From contig QWHH01000002.1 in NCBI GenBank assembly GCA_021404785.1, forward strand, positions 186,001-250,000: a stretch of DNA of 64,000 nt, written 5' to 3'. A program made the translations under genes and the position numbers. Of the stretch, positions 35,353-44,229 are shown piece after piece. Each line of letters opens with the position of its first letter. The first letter of the stretch is position 1. Source of the DNA: Lysobacterales bacterium PRO7 (lineage in GTDB: Bacteria > Pseudomonadota > Gammaproteobacteria > Xanthomonadales > Rhodanobacteraceae). The notes below the pieces were generated by a model. It was not told the origin of the DNA, searched no databases, and saw only the letters and a program-made list of their open reading frames with translations.

Positions 35353-36214
35353 GGCTGGTCTTCTGGCGGGCGAACACTGCGCGTGCAATCAGGCTCAATG
35401 CCAGCACGAACAGGGTGATCAGCAGTGCTCCCGCCCAGGCGATCGCATGCATCGCCGGGTTGGGATCGTTGGTGTACTGGTAGATAGCCGCTGGCAAGCT
35501 GGCCATTTTCGCGAGCGGGCTGAGCGCCGTGTAGTTGTTGCCGAACGCGGTGAACAGCAGCGGCGCGGTTTCGCCGGCGAGCCGCGCCAGCGCGAGCAGC
35601 ACGCCGGTGAGAATGCCCGAACCTGCCGCGCGCATGAGCACCTGCACGGTCAGTTTCCACTGCGGGATGCCGAGCGAGAGCGCGGCTTCGCGCAGCGTCG
35701 ACGGCACCAGTTGTAGCATCTCGTCGGTGGTGCGCACGATCACCGGCAGGCCGATCAGGGCAAGTGCGATGGAGCCGGCCAGCGCCGAAAACGTGATCGA
35801 GCCATTCGTCGCGGCGGTCATCGGCAGCACCACGATCACGTACACGAACAGGCCGAGCACGATGGACGGCGCCGACAGCAGGATGTCGTTGAGGAAACGG
35901 ATCGTCTCGCCCATGCGTGTGCCGCGTGCGTATTCGGCGAGATACGCTCCGGCCAGCACGCCGACCGGCGCGCACAACGCGATCGCCATCGCGTCGATGA
36001 TGAGGCTGCCGATGATGGCATTGGCCAATCCGCCCTGATCGGCATAGGCCGTGATTTTCGTGAACAGCGACACGCCGATCGCCTGCACGCCGCGGCTGAC
36101 CGTCACCCACAATATCCAGGCCAGAAACATCAGCGCCAGCAGCGCGGCCGCGCTGGCCAGCGCCTGCGCGACGACGTTTTTTGCGTAGCGGCGACGGTAG
36201 ACGTTCGCGCTCAT
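35345..36214 (-). CDS. pstA: Phosphate ABC transporter permease PstA
   Basis: 289 residues from [19 protein letters not shown], which overlaps the pstC end by 4 bases. Six membrane segments; the permease EAA loop is seen in [21 protein letters not shown]. Forms the inner-membrane channel with PstC. The longer open frame upstream is a shadow of pstC. Confidence 0.96.
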   Translation of the reverse strand: MSANVYRRRYAKNVVAQALASAAALLALMFLAWILWVTVSRGVQAIGVSLFTKITAYADQGGLANAIIGSLIIDAMAIALCAPVGVLAGAYLAEYARGTRMGETIRFLNDILLSAPSIVLGLFVYVIVVLPMTAATNGSITFSALAGSIALALIGLPVIVRTTDEMLQLVPSTLREAALSLGIPQWKLTVQVLMRAAGSGILTGVLLALARLAGETAPLLFTAFGNNYTALSPLAKMASLPAAIYQYTNDPNPAMHAIAWAGALLITLFVLALSLIARAVFARQKTSHE

Positions 36215-37182
36215 GCGTTGCCTTCCTTGCGCTTGAGCGAACGCAGCATCCGGCGTGCGATCAACAGCACCACGAAGGTCACCACGAACAACAGGAATCC
36301 AAGTGCAATCAGAGCGGAGCGGTGCAGGCCCACCGCCTCGTTGAATTCGTTGGCGATGGATGACGAGATTGACGTGCCCGGCATCAGCAGTGAAGCGGAC
36401 AGATCGTAGGCATTGCCAAGCACGAAGGTGACCGCCATGGTTTCGCCGAGCGCGCGGCCCAAACCCAGAAAAATGCCGCCGATAACGGCCTGGCGCGTGT
36501 ACGGCAGCACGATGTCCCACACCACCTCCCAGGTCGTGGAACCCAGGGCATACGCCGATTCCTTCAGGCGCGCGGGCACGGTCTGGAACACCTCGCGCAT
36601 CACCGAGGAGATGAACGGCACGATCATGATCGCCAGCACAATGCCGGCGGTGAGCAATCCAAGTCCCAATGGCGGCCCGCGAAACAACGCACCAACGAAC
36701 GGCAATCGCCCGAGCGTGGAATCCAGCATTGGATCGACGTGCGCGGCCATGAACGGCACGAACACGAACAATCCCCACATGCCGTAGATGATCGACGGAA
36801 TCGCGGCGAGCAATTCGATGGCCGTAGCAACCGGCGTGCGCAGCCACAAAGGCGCGACCTCGGTGAGGCACAAGGCGATGCCGAAGCTCAGCGGCACGGC
36901 AATGACGATGGCGATCAGTGAGGTGACTAGGGTGCCGTAGATTGGCGCCCAGGCGCCGTAGCGGTTTTCGACGGGATTCCACTGGCTGCTGGCGAGGAAG
37001 TGCCAGCCGTCGCCGAACAGCACCTCGCGGCCGCCCCACAGCGTGGACAAGGCCGCGCCGAGCAGCGCGGCCAGGACGAGCAAGGCACAGACGCGCAGAA
37101 TGCCGCGGAACAGCGCGTCGTTGCGCGCGTCGATGCGGCTGCGGTCGTTGCCAGGATCCGCGACGTGGGTGGCGATCGGCAT
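36211..37182 (-). CDS. pstC: Phosphate ABC transporter permease PstC
   Basis: 323 residues starting MPIATHVADPGNDRSRID. An earlier ATG at 37239 was rejected because the sequence between contains the pstS terminator hairpin. Six membrane segments and the EAA loop LKESAYALGSTTWEVVWDIVLP are present. Partner of PstA in the channel. Confidence 0.96.
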   Translation of the reverse strand: MPIATHVADPGNDRSRIDARNDALFRGILRVCALLVLAALLGAALSTLWGGREVLFGDGWHFLASSQWNPVENRYGAWAPIYGTLVTSLIAIVIAVPLSFGIALCLTEVAPLWLRTPVATAIELLAAIPSIIYGMWGLFVFVPFMAAHVDPMLDSTLGRLPFVGALFRGPPLGLGLLTAGIVLAIMIVPFISSVMREVFQTVPARLKESAYALGSTTWEVVWDIVLPYTRQAVIGGIFLGLGRALGETMAVTFVLGNAYDLSASLLMPGTSISSSIANEFNEAVGLHRSALIALGFLLFVVTFVVLLIARRMLRSLKRKEGNA

Positions 37183-37195
37183 GCTCAGTCCCGTG

Positions 37196-37231
37196 AAAAA
37201 GCCAGGCACGCCGCCCGAGTGCGGCGTGCCT
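37196..37231 (-). terminator. Attenuator/terminator between pstS and pstC
   Basis: 11-bp stem AGGCACGCCGC/GCGGCGTGCCT with a 6-nt loop followed on the minus strand by GGCTTTTT. It would let pstS be expressed far above pstCAB, as usual for binding proteins. Confidence 0.85.
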
Positions 37232-37259
37232 TCCTTCATTTTACTTCACGCCAGTCGAC

Positions 37260-38279
37260 TCAGTGCTTGAACTGCGTCTGCCAATACGCTTCGATCTGCT
37301 TGACCAGCGCTTCGGGCAGGGGAACGTAGTCGAGTTCCAGCGCCTGCGCCTGGCCATGTTCCAGCGACCACTTGAAGAAGTCGAACACCACCTTGGAATT
37401 CGCGGCATTCTTCGGCTGCTTGTACATGATCACCCAGGTCGTCGCCGTGATCGGCCACGCCTCGGCGCCCGGCGCGTTGGTCATGATCAGGTTGAAGTCG
37501 GCCGCATGTGCCCAGTCCGCGGTTGCCGCGGCGGCCTGGAAAGCGGCATTGCCCGGCTTGATCGTCTTGCCAGCGGCGTTCGTCATCAGCGCATAGCCGA
37601 TGTTGTTTTTCAGCGCATAGGCGTATTCGACGTAGCCAATCGAGTTCTTGATCTGCTTCACATAGGCCGAAACGCCTTCGTTGCCCTTGCCGCCGATGCC
37701 CGTCGGCCATTCGACCGCGGTGCCCTCGCCGACCTTGGCCTTCCAGTCCGCGCTGACCTTGGAAAGATAATTGGTGAAGTTGAACGAAGTGCCCGAACCA
37801 TCGGAACGATGCACGACGGTGATCTTCGCGTCCGGCAGTTTCAGGCCCGGATTGAGCTTGGCGATCGCGGCATCGTTCCAGTTCGTGATCTTGCCGAGGA
37901 AGATGCCAGCCAGTGCATCACCGTCAAGGACGAGCTTGCCCGACTCGACGCCATCGATGTTGTATGCCGGCACAATGCCGCCGATGACGCTGGGGAACTG
38001 GCCGAGGCCGAACTTGCCCAGTTCTTGCGCGTCCAGCGGCTTGTCGGAAGCGCCAAAGTCGACGGTGCCGGCCTTGATCTGGGCGATGCCGCCGCCCGAA
38101 CCGATGGACTGGTAATTGACGTGGTTACCGGTCTTCTCGGCGAACGTGGCCGACCACTTGGACAGCACCGGATAGACGAAGCTGGAGCCGGCGCCGGTGA
38201 CATCGGCGGCCGTGGCGAAAGCGGAGAATCCCGCGGCGGCGACGCCGAGGGCAAATGCAATCCTTCGAAACTGCGTCAT
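37260..38279 (-). CDS. pstS: Phosphate-binding periplasmic protein PstS
   Basis: 339 residues from MTQFRRIAFALGV with a signal peptide ending around ATAAD (residue 24). Mature start VTGAGSSFVYPVLSKW and the phosphate-contact motifs (SGGGIAQIKAGTVDFGASD; HRSDGSGTSFNFTNYL) are diagnostic. Captures phosphate for PstCAB. A Pho box lies about 70 bases upstream of the ATG. Confidence 0.98.
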   Translation of the reverse strand: MTQFRRIAFALGVAAAGFSAFATAADVTGAGSSFVYPVLSKWSATFAEKTGNHVNYQSIGSGGGIAQIKAGTVDFGASDKPLDAQELGKFGLGQFPSVIGGIVPAYNIDGVESGKLVLDGDALAGIFLGKITNWNDAAIAKLNPGLKLPDAKITVVHRSDGSGTSFNFTNYLSKVSADWKAKVGEGTAVEWPTGIGGKGNEGVSAYVKQIKNSIGYVEYAYALKNNIGYALMTNAAGKTIKPGNAAFQAAAATADWAHAADFNLIMTNAPGAEAWPITATTWVIMYKQPKNAANSKVVFDFFKWSLEHGQAQALELDYVPLPEALVKQIEAYWQTQFKH

Positions 38280-38347
38280 GACAACTCCCATGTGTGAGTG
38301 AGCGCCAGCATTGTTGCGGCCGCGTGTTGCACACGGGTGATCGATCG

Positions 38348-38365
38348 ATGACAGTTTGGTTACAA
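38348..38365 (-). promoter_or_regulatory. Pho box upstream of pstS
   Basis: On the minus strand TTGTAAC-CAAA-CTGTCAT, a 7-4-7 direct repeat like the PhoB consensus CTGTCAT-n4-CTGTCAT. Placed between phoR and pstS to drive pstS transcription. Confidence 0.75.
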
Positions 38366-38382
38366 CGGTCGCGTCAAAGGCT

Positions 38383-39426
38383 TCAGACGTTCTCGACGAC
38401 GGGATCGAGCAGGCGCGCCGCGTCGAAACGGCAAGTAAAGGTCGAGCCCTTGCCGGGTTCGCTGTCGATGACGAGGCGCGCGTGGTGCAGGTTGAGCACG
38501 TGCTTGACGATGGAAAGCCCCAGGCCCGTACCGCCGGTGGCGCGCGAGCGGCTGGACGAAACGCGATAAAAACGCTCGGTCAGGCGCGCCAGGTGTTCGG
38601 CGGGAATGCCATAGCCGGTGTCGGTTACCGAATATTCGGCGCCTTCGGGCGTGCGCAGCCAGCGAATATTGATTTCGCCGCCCGATGGCGTGTAACGCAC
38701 CGCATTGCTGACCAGATTCGAAAACGCGCTATGCAAATCCTTGGCCGATCCGCGCAGATCGCACTGTGCATTGTCTTCGAACGTGATGCGATGCCGGCCC
38801 TGGCTGAGCGCCAAGGCTTCCTTGTGGATCGAGGACAACGTCGCCGCCATCGGCACGTGTTCTTCCGGCAGGTGCTGCTGCATCTCGAGTCGCGACAAGG
38901 TGAGCAGATCCTCGACGATCTGGCCCATGCGCCGCGATTGCACGCGCATCTCGCCCAGCACCGGCGCGAGCGCGGGGACTTCCTGCGGATCGAGCAATTC
39001 GAGGTAGCCGTGGATCACGGTGAGCGGCGTGCGCAATTCGTGCGAAACATTGGCGACGAAATCGCGGCGTACCTGTTCCAGTCGCGCCAGCTCGCTGACA
39101 TCGCGCACGCGCAGCACGCGCTGGTCGCGGCCAAATGCGATCCAGCGTGCATTTATCCGGATGCCCGCATCGATCGGCGCAGCGATGTCCTCGGCGCGCG
39201 CTTCGCCGCTGCGCAGCCATTCGCCAAGAGCGCCCTCGTGCAAGCGCTCGCTGAGCAAGACGCCGCGATCCTGCGGCCACGCCAGACCTAGCAGGCGCGA
39301 CGCCGAGCGATTGATCCAGCGCACGCGGCCATCGGCGTCGAGCAATACCAGCGCATCGGGAAACGCCGCCGCCGCGTCGCGCAGGTCGCGTAACTGCGCA
39401 GCGAGCCGGCGCGCGCGCGAAACCAT
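38383..39426 (-). CDS. phoR: Phosphate-regulon sensor histidine kinase PhoR, without membrane domain
   Basis: 347 residues from MVSRARRLAAQLRDL, starting in the phoB stop (TGATG). Domains: PAS (about 15-100, ALVLLDADGRVRWINRSASRLLG), HisKA with the phosphorylated His in FVANVSHELRTPLTVIHGYL, and HATPase_c (SNLVSNAVRYTPSGG; DTGYGIP; GGTGLGLSIVKHVL). PhoR normally has one or two N-terminal membrane helices and about 430 residues; none is present here and upstream sequence is phoB, so the protein should be soluble or held at the membrane by PhoU/Pst contacts. Confidence 0.93.
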   Translation of the reverse strand: MVSRARRLAAQLRDLRDAAAAFPDALVLLDADGRVRWINRSASRLLGLAWPQDRGVLLSERLHEGALGEWLRSGEARAEDIAAPIDAGIRINARWIAFGRDQRVLRVRDVSELARLEQVRRDFVANVSHELRTPLTVIHGYLELLDPQEVPALAPVLGEMRVQSRRMGQIVEDLLTLSRLEMQQHLPEEHVPMAATLSSIHKEALALSQGRHRITFEDNAQCDLRGSAKDLHSAFSNLVSNAVRYTPSGGEINIRWLRTPEGAEYSVTDTGYGIPAEHLARLTERFYRVSSSRSRATGGTGLGLSIVKHVLNLHHARLVIDSEPGKGSTFTCRFDAARLLDPVVENV

Positions 39427-40118
39427 CACGCCGCCGTTGCCGAAAACCGGTAACCCGCGCCGCGCACGGTCTGGATCAGGCCATCCAGCTTCCACGGTTG
39501 CAGGGTCTGGCGCAGGCGGCGGATGTGCACGTCGACGGTGCGTTCCTCGACGTAGACACTGCCGCCCCAGACATGATCGAGCAGTTGCGCACGCGAGTAG
39601 ACACGCTCGGCGTGGGTCATGAAGAAGTGCAGCAGGCGGTATTCGGTCGGTCCGATCGGGATCGTGTCCGCGCCCGCATGCACGCGATGCGCGGGGCCGT
39701 CGATCTTCAGGCCGCCGAGTTCGATCACGCCCGAACCATCATCGCCGTGACTGCGCCGCAGCACGGCCTTGATGCGTGCGATGAGCTCGCGCGTGGAGAA
39801 AGGCTTCACTACGTAATCGTCCACGCCGGCTTCCAGACCCGCGACGCGATCCGTTTCCTCGCCGCGCGCGGTGAGCATGATGATCGGCACATCGGCGGTG
39901 AGCGTTTCGCGGCGCAGGCGGCGCGCCAGTTCCAGCCCGCTCATGCCCGGCAGCATCCAGTCGAGAAGGATGAGGTCCGGCACCGTGGCCGCGACGGCGA
40001 GTTGCGCCTCGCGCGCATCCGCGGCCGCCATCGGCTCCATGTCCGCCTTGCGCAGCGCAAACGCGACCATGTCGCGGATCGAACCTTCGTCTTCGACGAT
40101 GAGTATGCGTTTTTGCAC
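39426..40118 (-). CDS. phoB: Phosphate-regulon response regulator PhoB
   Basis: 230 residues. Receiver domain with phosphoacceptor Asp in DLILLDWMLPGMSG and the switch Thr/Lys positions (LTARG; VKPFS), then an OmpR-type winged helix (PTEYRLLHFFMTHAERVYSRAQLLDHVWG...TVDVHIRRLRQTL). Binds Pho boxes when phosphorylated by PhoR. Coupled to phoR by a one-base overlap. Confidence 0.97.
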   Translation of the reverse strand: MQKRILIVEDEGSIRDMVAFALRKADMEPMAAADAREAQLAVAATVPDLILLDWMLPGMSGLELARRLRRETLTADVPIIMLTARGEETDRVAGLEAGVDDYVVKPFSTRELIARIKAVLRRSHGDDGSGVIELGGLKIDGPAHRVHAGADTIPIGPTEYRLLHFFMTHAERVYSRAQLLDHVWGGSVYVEERTVDVHIRRLRQTLQPWKLDGLIQTVRGAGYRFSATAA

Positions 40119-40168
40119 CGTGACAGCCTATCGCAAAGTTCGTGGCGCGGCGATTACAGCCGGTTTTG

Positions 40169-40186
40169 GTTACGGTTGCATGACAA
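40169..40186 (-). promoter_or_regulatory. Possible Pho box upstream of phoB
   Basis: Minus strand TTGTCAT-GCAA-CCGTAAC, two PhoB-like 7-mers with a 4-base spacer; the second is a weaker match. Would give autoregulation of phoBR. Confidence 0.5.
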
Positions 40187-40209
40187 CTGCAACCTCTGCG
40201 CGGTGTCGG

Positions 40210-40238
40210 TTGTCGTTCCCGGGAGCGTTCGCTATAGT
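40210..40238 (+). promoter_or_regulatory. Sigma70-type promoter of the riboswitch transcript
   Basis: TTGTCG (40210-40215) and TATAGT (40233-40238) with a 17-bp spacer, about 20 bases before the riboswitch. Confidence 0.55.
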
Positions 40239-40255
40239 CGCGTCCGTGAATGTCA

Positions 40256-40440
40256 TTGGGGAGTAGCCATCCTCGTCCCCGAGGAATTCGCGTCAACACA
40301 CTTGGCGGTTCATTGAACCCCATGGCGCGAATGGCAGGCGCAACCGCAACGGTTGCGCAGGCTCGGCGAGACCTTTGGCCTTCGGCGTGCTCACCCGGCC
40401 GGGCGAACCATGCCGTTGTGCCATCGGTAGTCGCTCGCCC
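40256..40440 (+). ncRNA. yybP-ykoY manganese riboswitch
   Basis: The segment shows the conserved blocks of this class in order: GGGGAGTAGCC (40258-40268), CGTCAACACAC (40291-40301) and GGCGAGACCTTTGGCC (40365-40380), separated by hairpins. These occur similarly in the mntP and alx leaders of E. coli. The 3' part (GTAGTCGCTCGCCC) abuts the start codon of the antiporter, and no free ribosome binding site is visible, which fits control of translation by Mn2+. The precise 3' border is estimated. Confidence 0.78.
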
Positions 40441-40445
40441 GGCCC

Positions 40446-41462
40446 ATGAGCTATCCCATGTTGCTTACTGCCTTCCTGTTCCTGTTTTCGGCCGGCTTGA
40501 TTTATCTGGCCTGCGAATACTTCGTCAACGGCGTGGAATGGGTTGGTCGCCGACTCAAGCTCGGCGCAACGACCACCGGCACGGTATTGGCCGCGTTCGG
40601 CACGGCGCTGCCGGAGAGCGCGGTCACGTTCATGGCTGTCGCCTTCGGCCGCGATCCCGCGCAAAAGGACATCGGCGTCGGGGCCGCACTTGGCGGCCCG
40701 CTGGTGCTGGCCACGATCGCGTATGCAGTCGTCGGGCTGGCCTTGCTGCTCAATCGCAAGCGACTCGGGCGCAAGGACTCGCAGATCAACGTCGATCACA
40801 TGCGATTGGGCCGCGACCAGCTTTGGTTCCTCGTGATTTTCGTAGTCAAGATCGCATTGGGCCTTGTCGCATTCGTCTGGAAGCCGTGGCTGGGATGGCT
40901 GTTTCTTGCGGCGTATGCGCTCTATGTGTGGCGCGAGATGCGGCAGGACGGCGACGACGATGCCTACGAAGAACTGCAGCCGCTAAAGTTTCGTCCGCGC
41001 GCCAGCAAACCCGCCTTGCGCTGGGCGCTGCTGCAAACCTCGCTCGCGTTGGCGGTGATTGCGCTTGCCTCGCACGTGTTCATCGGACAACTGGAATCGA
41101 TCGCCACTTCCCTGCGCATGTCGCCGCATCTGGTCGCGCTGGTCCTCAGCCCGGTCGCCACAGAACTGCCGGAAACCATGAACGCACTGATCTGGGTGCG
41201 CCAGGGGCGTGAGCGCCTTGCGCTTGCCAACATCTCCGGCGCAATGATGATCCAGGCTACGGTGCCAAGCGCGCTCGGCATCTTTTTCACGCCCTGGAAA
41301 TTCGATGCGCCACTACTGGTCTCCGGCCTGGTGACGATGGTCGCGGTGATCGTCTTGTGGCTGATCTTCCGGCACGGACACGTGCGCGGCGGACGCCTGA
41401 TTCCCGTCGGATTGCTCTATGGCGTCTTCGCTGCGATCGTGATTGCCTTGTACCAGAGGTAA
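40446..41462 (+). CDS. Cation/Ca2+ exchanger family (CaCA) antiporter, probably Mn2+/Ca2+ export
   Basis: 338 residues, about ten membrane segments in two inverted repeats, each with the alpha-repeat ion-binding motif: GTALPESAVT (about residues 53-62) and PVATELPETMNA (second half). The glutamates of these repeats bind the cation. Family members exchange Ca2+, Na+ or Mn2+. The manganese riboswitch just upstream suggests that Mn2+ efflux is the physiological job here; this is inferred from regulation. No canonical ribosome binding site precedes the ATG, probably because the riboswitch occupies that position. Confidence 0.88.
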   Translation: MSYPMLLTAFLFLFSAGLIYLACEYFVNGVEWVGRRLKLGATTTGTVLAAFGTALPESAVTFMAVAFGRDPAQKDIGVGAALGGPLVLATIAYAVVGLALLLNRKRLGRKDSQINVDHMRLGRDQLWFLVIFVVKIALGLVAFVWKPWLGWLFLAAYALYVWREMRQDGDDDAYEELQPLKFRPRASKPALRWALLQTSLALAVIALASHVFIGQLESIATSLRMSPHLVALVLSPVATELPETMNALIWVRQGRERLALANISGAMMIQATVPSALGIFFTPWKFDAPLLVSGLVTMVAVIVLWLIFRHGHVRGGRLIPVGLLYGVFAAIVIALYQR

Positions 41463-41534
41463 GCGAGGCATAGGTCGCCATTGCCTCTCGTTCGTTCACG
41501 CTAAACTAGCGCCCCGTTTCGCGATACCCGCCGG

Positions 41535-41630
41535 ATGTCCGCAGCCGATCTTTCCCAGCACACGCCTCTCATGCGCCAACATTGGCGTATCTTTTACGAA
41601 ATGGCTTTCTGATGCGCTTGGCAAGGCGTT
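41535..41630 (+). pseudogene. Decayed 5' fragment of a mutS-like gene
   Basis: An ATG opens MSAADLSQHTPLMRQ, which is the usual beginning of proteobacterial MutS (compare KQHSPGMRQ in the intact gene 3.4 kb away). After that the frame reads HWRIFYEMAF and stops. The following DNA (TTTTACGAAATGG...GATGC) still resembles the [10 protein letters not shown] codons of mutS with gaps. It looks like a remnant left when DNA was inserted or exchanged at the mutS start. Confidence 0.55.
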
Positions 41631-42034
41631 ACACGGCCGCTATCGCGCTCATGGACACAAATATGGACACGTTAAATGGCAGTCCAAACGATTGGCAAAA
41701 CCCAGGCGTGTCCACAGGCAAAACCCGTTACGAACACGCCTGACCTTGTCGTCTTTGATTGCCACGTGATTGTTGACCGCATCACCAACATTCGAGCGCG
41801 TCGGCTTGCTCTACCACGCGAGGTCAGCACGCTAATGGGATCGATCAGCCAGCGCAACGCCCCTTGCGCTCGTTCAAAGCATTCCACCCACGATCGTCCC
41901 AAAATACTCCACGCCGGCTTCCGACCCTGAGCTGTCGGTCACGAGCGACCGCTGTCGGGGAACACAAGGACCAGCACACATCCCTGGCGCGGCAGAGCTG
42001 TCGAGGCTGGCTTTTTGATGCAAGCCTGAAATTC
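41631..42034. other. Intergenic stretch, no supported gene
   Basis: Short open frames of 76-84 codons occur on both strands but have no ribosome binding sites, family signatures or conserved start. GC is lower than in neighbouring genes. It may be decayed inserted DNA. The TonB receptor ends at 42035. Confidence 0.5.
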
Positions 42035-44179
42035 TCAAAAGCTCTTACTGACGCCTACGTAAATACCTCGCCGCGGCCCGTACTGAGGAGCGCCCACACC
42101 AATTCCAGAGCCGTCCCGCAGCTCGTAACTGCGGTCGAATGCATTCATCAGCGCCAGGCGGGTGTCCAGCTTGCCGATTTGTGGCAGATCAAAGGTGTGC
42201 ACCAGATCGAGGTTTACCTGGAAATAGCCCGGCATGGTTTCAGTATTGGCGAAGCCGCGTCGCAGACCTGTGCCGTAGAGGAAATCGCCGCCGATGCGGG
42301 TGGCGTCGCTGATTGCGTAGCTCAGCCCGCCGGATCCGGCTAGCCGTTGATCGTGATCCAGATGCACCCAGTGTGTGGCGATGTAGGCCAACTCTTCGGT
42401 ATCGAAATTGAATTGCCCGGAGATCACCTCTCGGCCCAGGGCGTGGCTGTTGGACACATTCAGATAGGCATTCCAGGGTCCGGCGCTATAGTCGGCGGTA
42501 AATTCTGCGCCTCGCACGCGCCCGCTCTGGTAATTGAACGGTGAGAATACAAGTGCTGCGCCGAACTGGCCTTCATCCTGAAGGTATCTCACCTGGCGGT
42601 AATAGGCATCCAGACCAAGCGTGAGATTGTTTCCTACTTTCTGCGCCACGCCGACGTCGAAATAGTTCGAGCGTTCGGACTTTACGTTGGTGTTGACGTC
42701 GGTCGGCAACTGATTTGTGGTGCCCTGGAACAGAGCAATGTCCGTTGGGGCAATCAGCTCGGTTGGCGGCGGCGTGAAGTAGCGCGCGTAGCCGGCGTGC
42801 AGCGTGGTATCCGGCGTGAAATCGTAGACCAGCCCGAAACGCGGACTGATCTGTCCTTCATTGACGTAGGCGCTGACGTGGTCGACGCGTAGCCCATAGT
42901 TCATCACCAGTTTGTCGGTGAGTTGCCATTGGTCCTGCAAATAGGCGCCGTAGGTGTGCGCGAGCTTGGCATTGTCATCCATGATGGTCAGTGGAACGGT
43001 CGATGTTTGATTGCCGCCCGGATCGGCCGGGAATACCAGCGAATCATTGTTCGAGACCGCGCGCTCCACATCGGCGTAGATACCGTAGCGCAGCAGGTGC
43101 GACTCACCGAACGGCGTGGAAAAATCGGCTTGCAGGATATCGGCACGGTTGCTCCGCAGGACCGTTGACGCCACTCCATTGAATACCAGATCGCCGACCA
43201 GATCGGGCTGGAAGTTCACACTGGTGTAGCGCTGGCCGATCGAAACCTGATAGTCGGTATCGCCGCTATGGCTTTGCAGACTGAAGATGCCAAAGCGCGT
43301 GATCTCGCGCTGGCGCTCGTCCAGATTCGCCGAATCGAAATCGCTGATATCACCGTAGATGAAATTCGGCGATTGATTTGGATTGTTCGGAATCTGAAAG
43401 CGGTTGTCCGCAGTGCCGAACAGGAACGTCGCGCGCGTGGTCGGATTGAAAAGATAAGAAAGATAGCCGAAGGACTGGGACTGGTTGGTGTGGTCGTGGA
43501 TCGGGTTGCGCGATGAGGTGGGGTTCTCGATGCCGATGTCGCTGCGCAGGTAATTTGCGGTGATGTAGTACGACCAGCGGCCTTCTCCGCCGTGCAGTTC
43601 CAGGCTGGGATTGAACGTTCCGTACGATCCGCCGTAAATATCCACGCTGCCGCCGTTGCCAAGCTGCGCCCCGGATTTGGTGGTGATGTCGACCACTCCC
43701 GCGGTGCGGTAGCCGTATTGCGCCGGGAGCGCCCCGGTCAGGAATTTCAGTGAATTGATGAAGCGTGTATCGAGCGTCTGCCCGAACCCGCTGATGCTCT
43801 CCGGAATGATGATGCCGTCGATGCGGTATTGCAGGTTGGCGTGATCGCCGCGCACGTGAAGTTGTCCAAAGGAATCCTGCACCACACCGGGCGCCTGCAA
43901 GATCACTTGATTCAGCGGCGTGCTGTCGCCCTGCGGCAGTTGCTGTATGGACTGGCGATCGAACACCGTCTGGCTAGTTCCGGTGTCCGGCGATAACGCG
44001 TTGCGCGCTCGATCCAGCGCCGCTGAGACCTGCACGGCCTCCAATGTATCTGGCTTGGTACCGGGGTGGGACGCTGTATCGGAGGAATCTCCGCTTGCCG
44101 GAGCGGGCACGGTTTGAGCACCAACGCGGCCCGCACCCAATACGGCCGCAATCGCCAGTGCAATCAGAGTCGGCTTCAT
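42035..44179 (-). CDS. TonB-dependent outer-membrane receptor
   Basis: 714 residues. Signal peptide 1-21 (AVLGAGRVGAQ), a plug domain (about 45-160; VFDRQSIQQLPQGDSTPLNQVILQAPGVVQDS... LHVRGDHANLQYRIDGI) and a 22-strand barrel ending in phenylalanine (GIYVGVSKSF), the outer-membrane insertion signal. No N-terminal secretin/STN domain, so no sigma-factor signalling. The ligand cannot be told. The upstream 22-bp palindrome indicates a dedicated repressor, possibly metal-responsive. It is isolated between the mutS-like fragment and mutS on the opposite strand. Confidence 0.93.
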   Translation of the reverse strand: MKPTLIALAIAAVLGAGRVGAQTVPAPASGDSSDTASHPGTKPDTLEAVQVSAALDRARNALSPDTGTSQTVFDRQSIQQLPQGDSTPLNQVILQAPGVVQDSFGQLHVRGDHANLQYRIDGIIIPESISGFGQTLDTRFINSLKFLTGALPAQYGYRTAGVVDITTKSGAQLGNGGSVDIYGGSYGTFNPSLELHGGEGRWSYYITANYLRSDIGIENPTSSRNPIHDHTNQSQSFGYLSYLFNPTTRATFLFGTADNRFQIPNNPNQSPNFIYGDISDFDSANLDERQREITRFGIFSLQSHSGDTDYQVSIGQRYTSVNFQPDLVGDLVFNGVASTVLRSNRADILQADFSTPFGESHLLRYGIYADVERAVSNNDSLVFPADPGGNQTSTVPLTIMDDNAKLAHTYGAYLQDQWQLTDKLVMNYGLRVDHVSAYVNEGQISPRFGLVYDFTPDTTLHAGYARYFTPPPTELIAPTDIALFQGTTNQLPTDVNTNVKSERSNYFDVGVAQKVGNNLTLGLDAYYRQVRYLQDEGQFGAALVFSPFNYQSGRVRGAEFTADYSAGPWNAYLNVSNSHALGREVISGQFNFDTEELAYIATHWVHLDHDQRLAGSGGLSYAISDATRIGGDFLYGTGLRRGFANTETMPGYFQVNLDLVHTFDLPQIGKLDTRLALMNAFDRSYELRDGSGIGVGAPQYGPRRGIYVGVSKSF

Positions 44180-44207
44180 CTATGCGATTCCTCATTTGGG
44201 AGTGTAA

Positions 44208-44229
44208 ACGCTATGTTATAACATAGCGT
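44208..44229. promoter_or_regulatory. Perfect 22-bp palindromic operator before the TonB receptor
   Basis: ACGCTATGTTA followed by its exact complement TAACATAGCGT, 29 bases before the receptor start. The TGTTATAACA core looks like Zur-type half-sites (TGTTAT/ATAACA) but without the usual central spacer; a TetR/MarR-type site is equally possible. Confidence 0.6.

Noticed and set aside
41672-41930. Two overlapping open frames in the gap before the TonB receptor
   Set aside because: No start signals or recognisable products; considered as a decayed transposase but nothing supports it.
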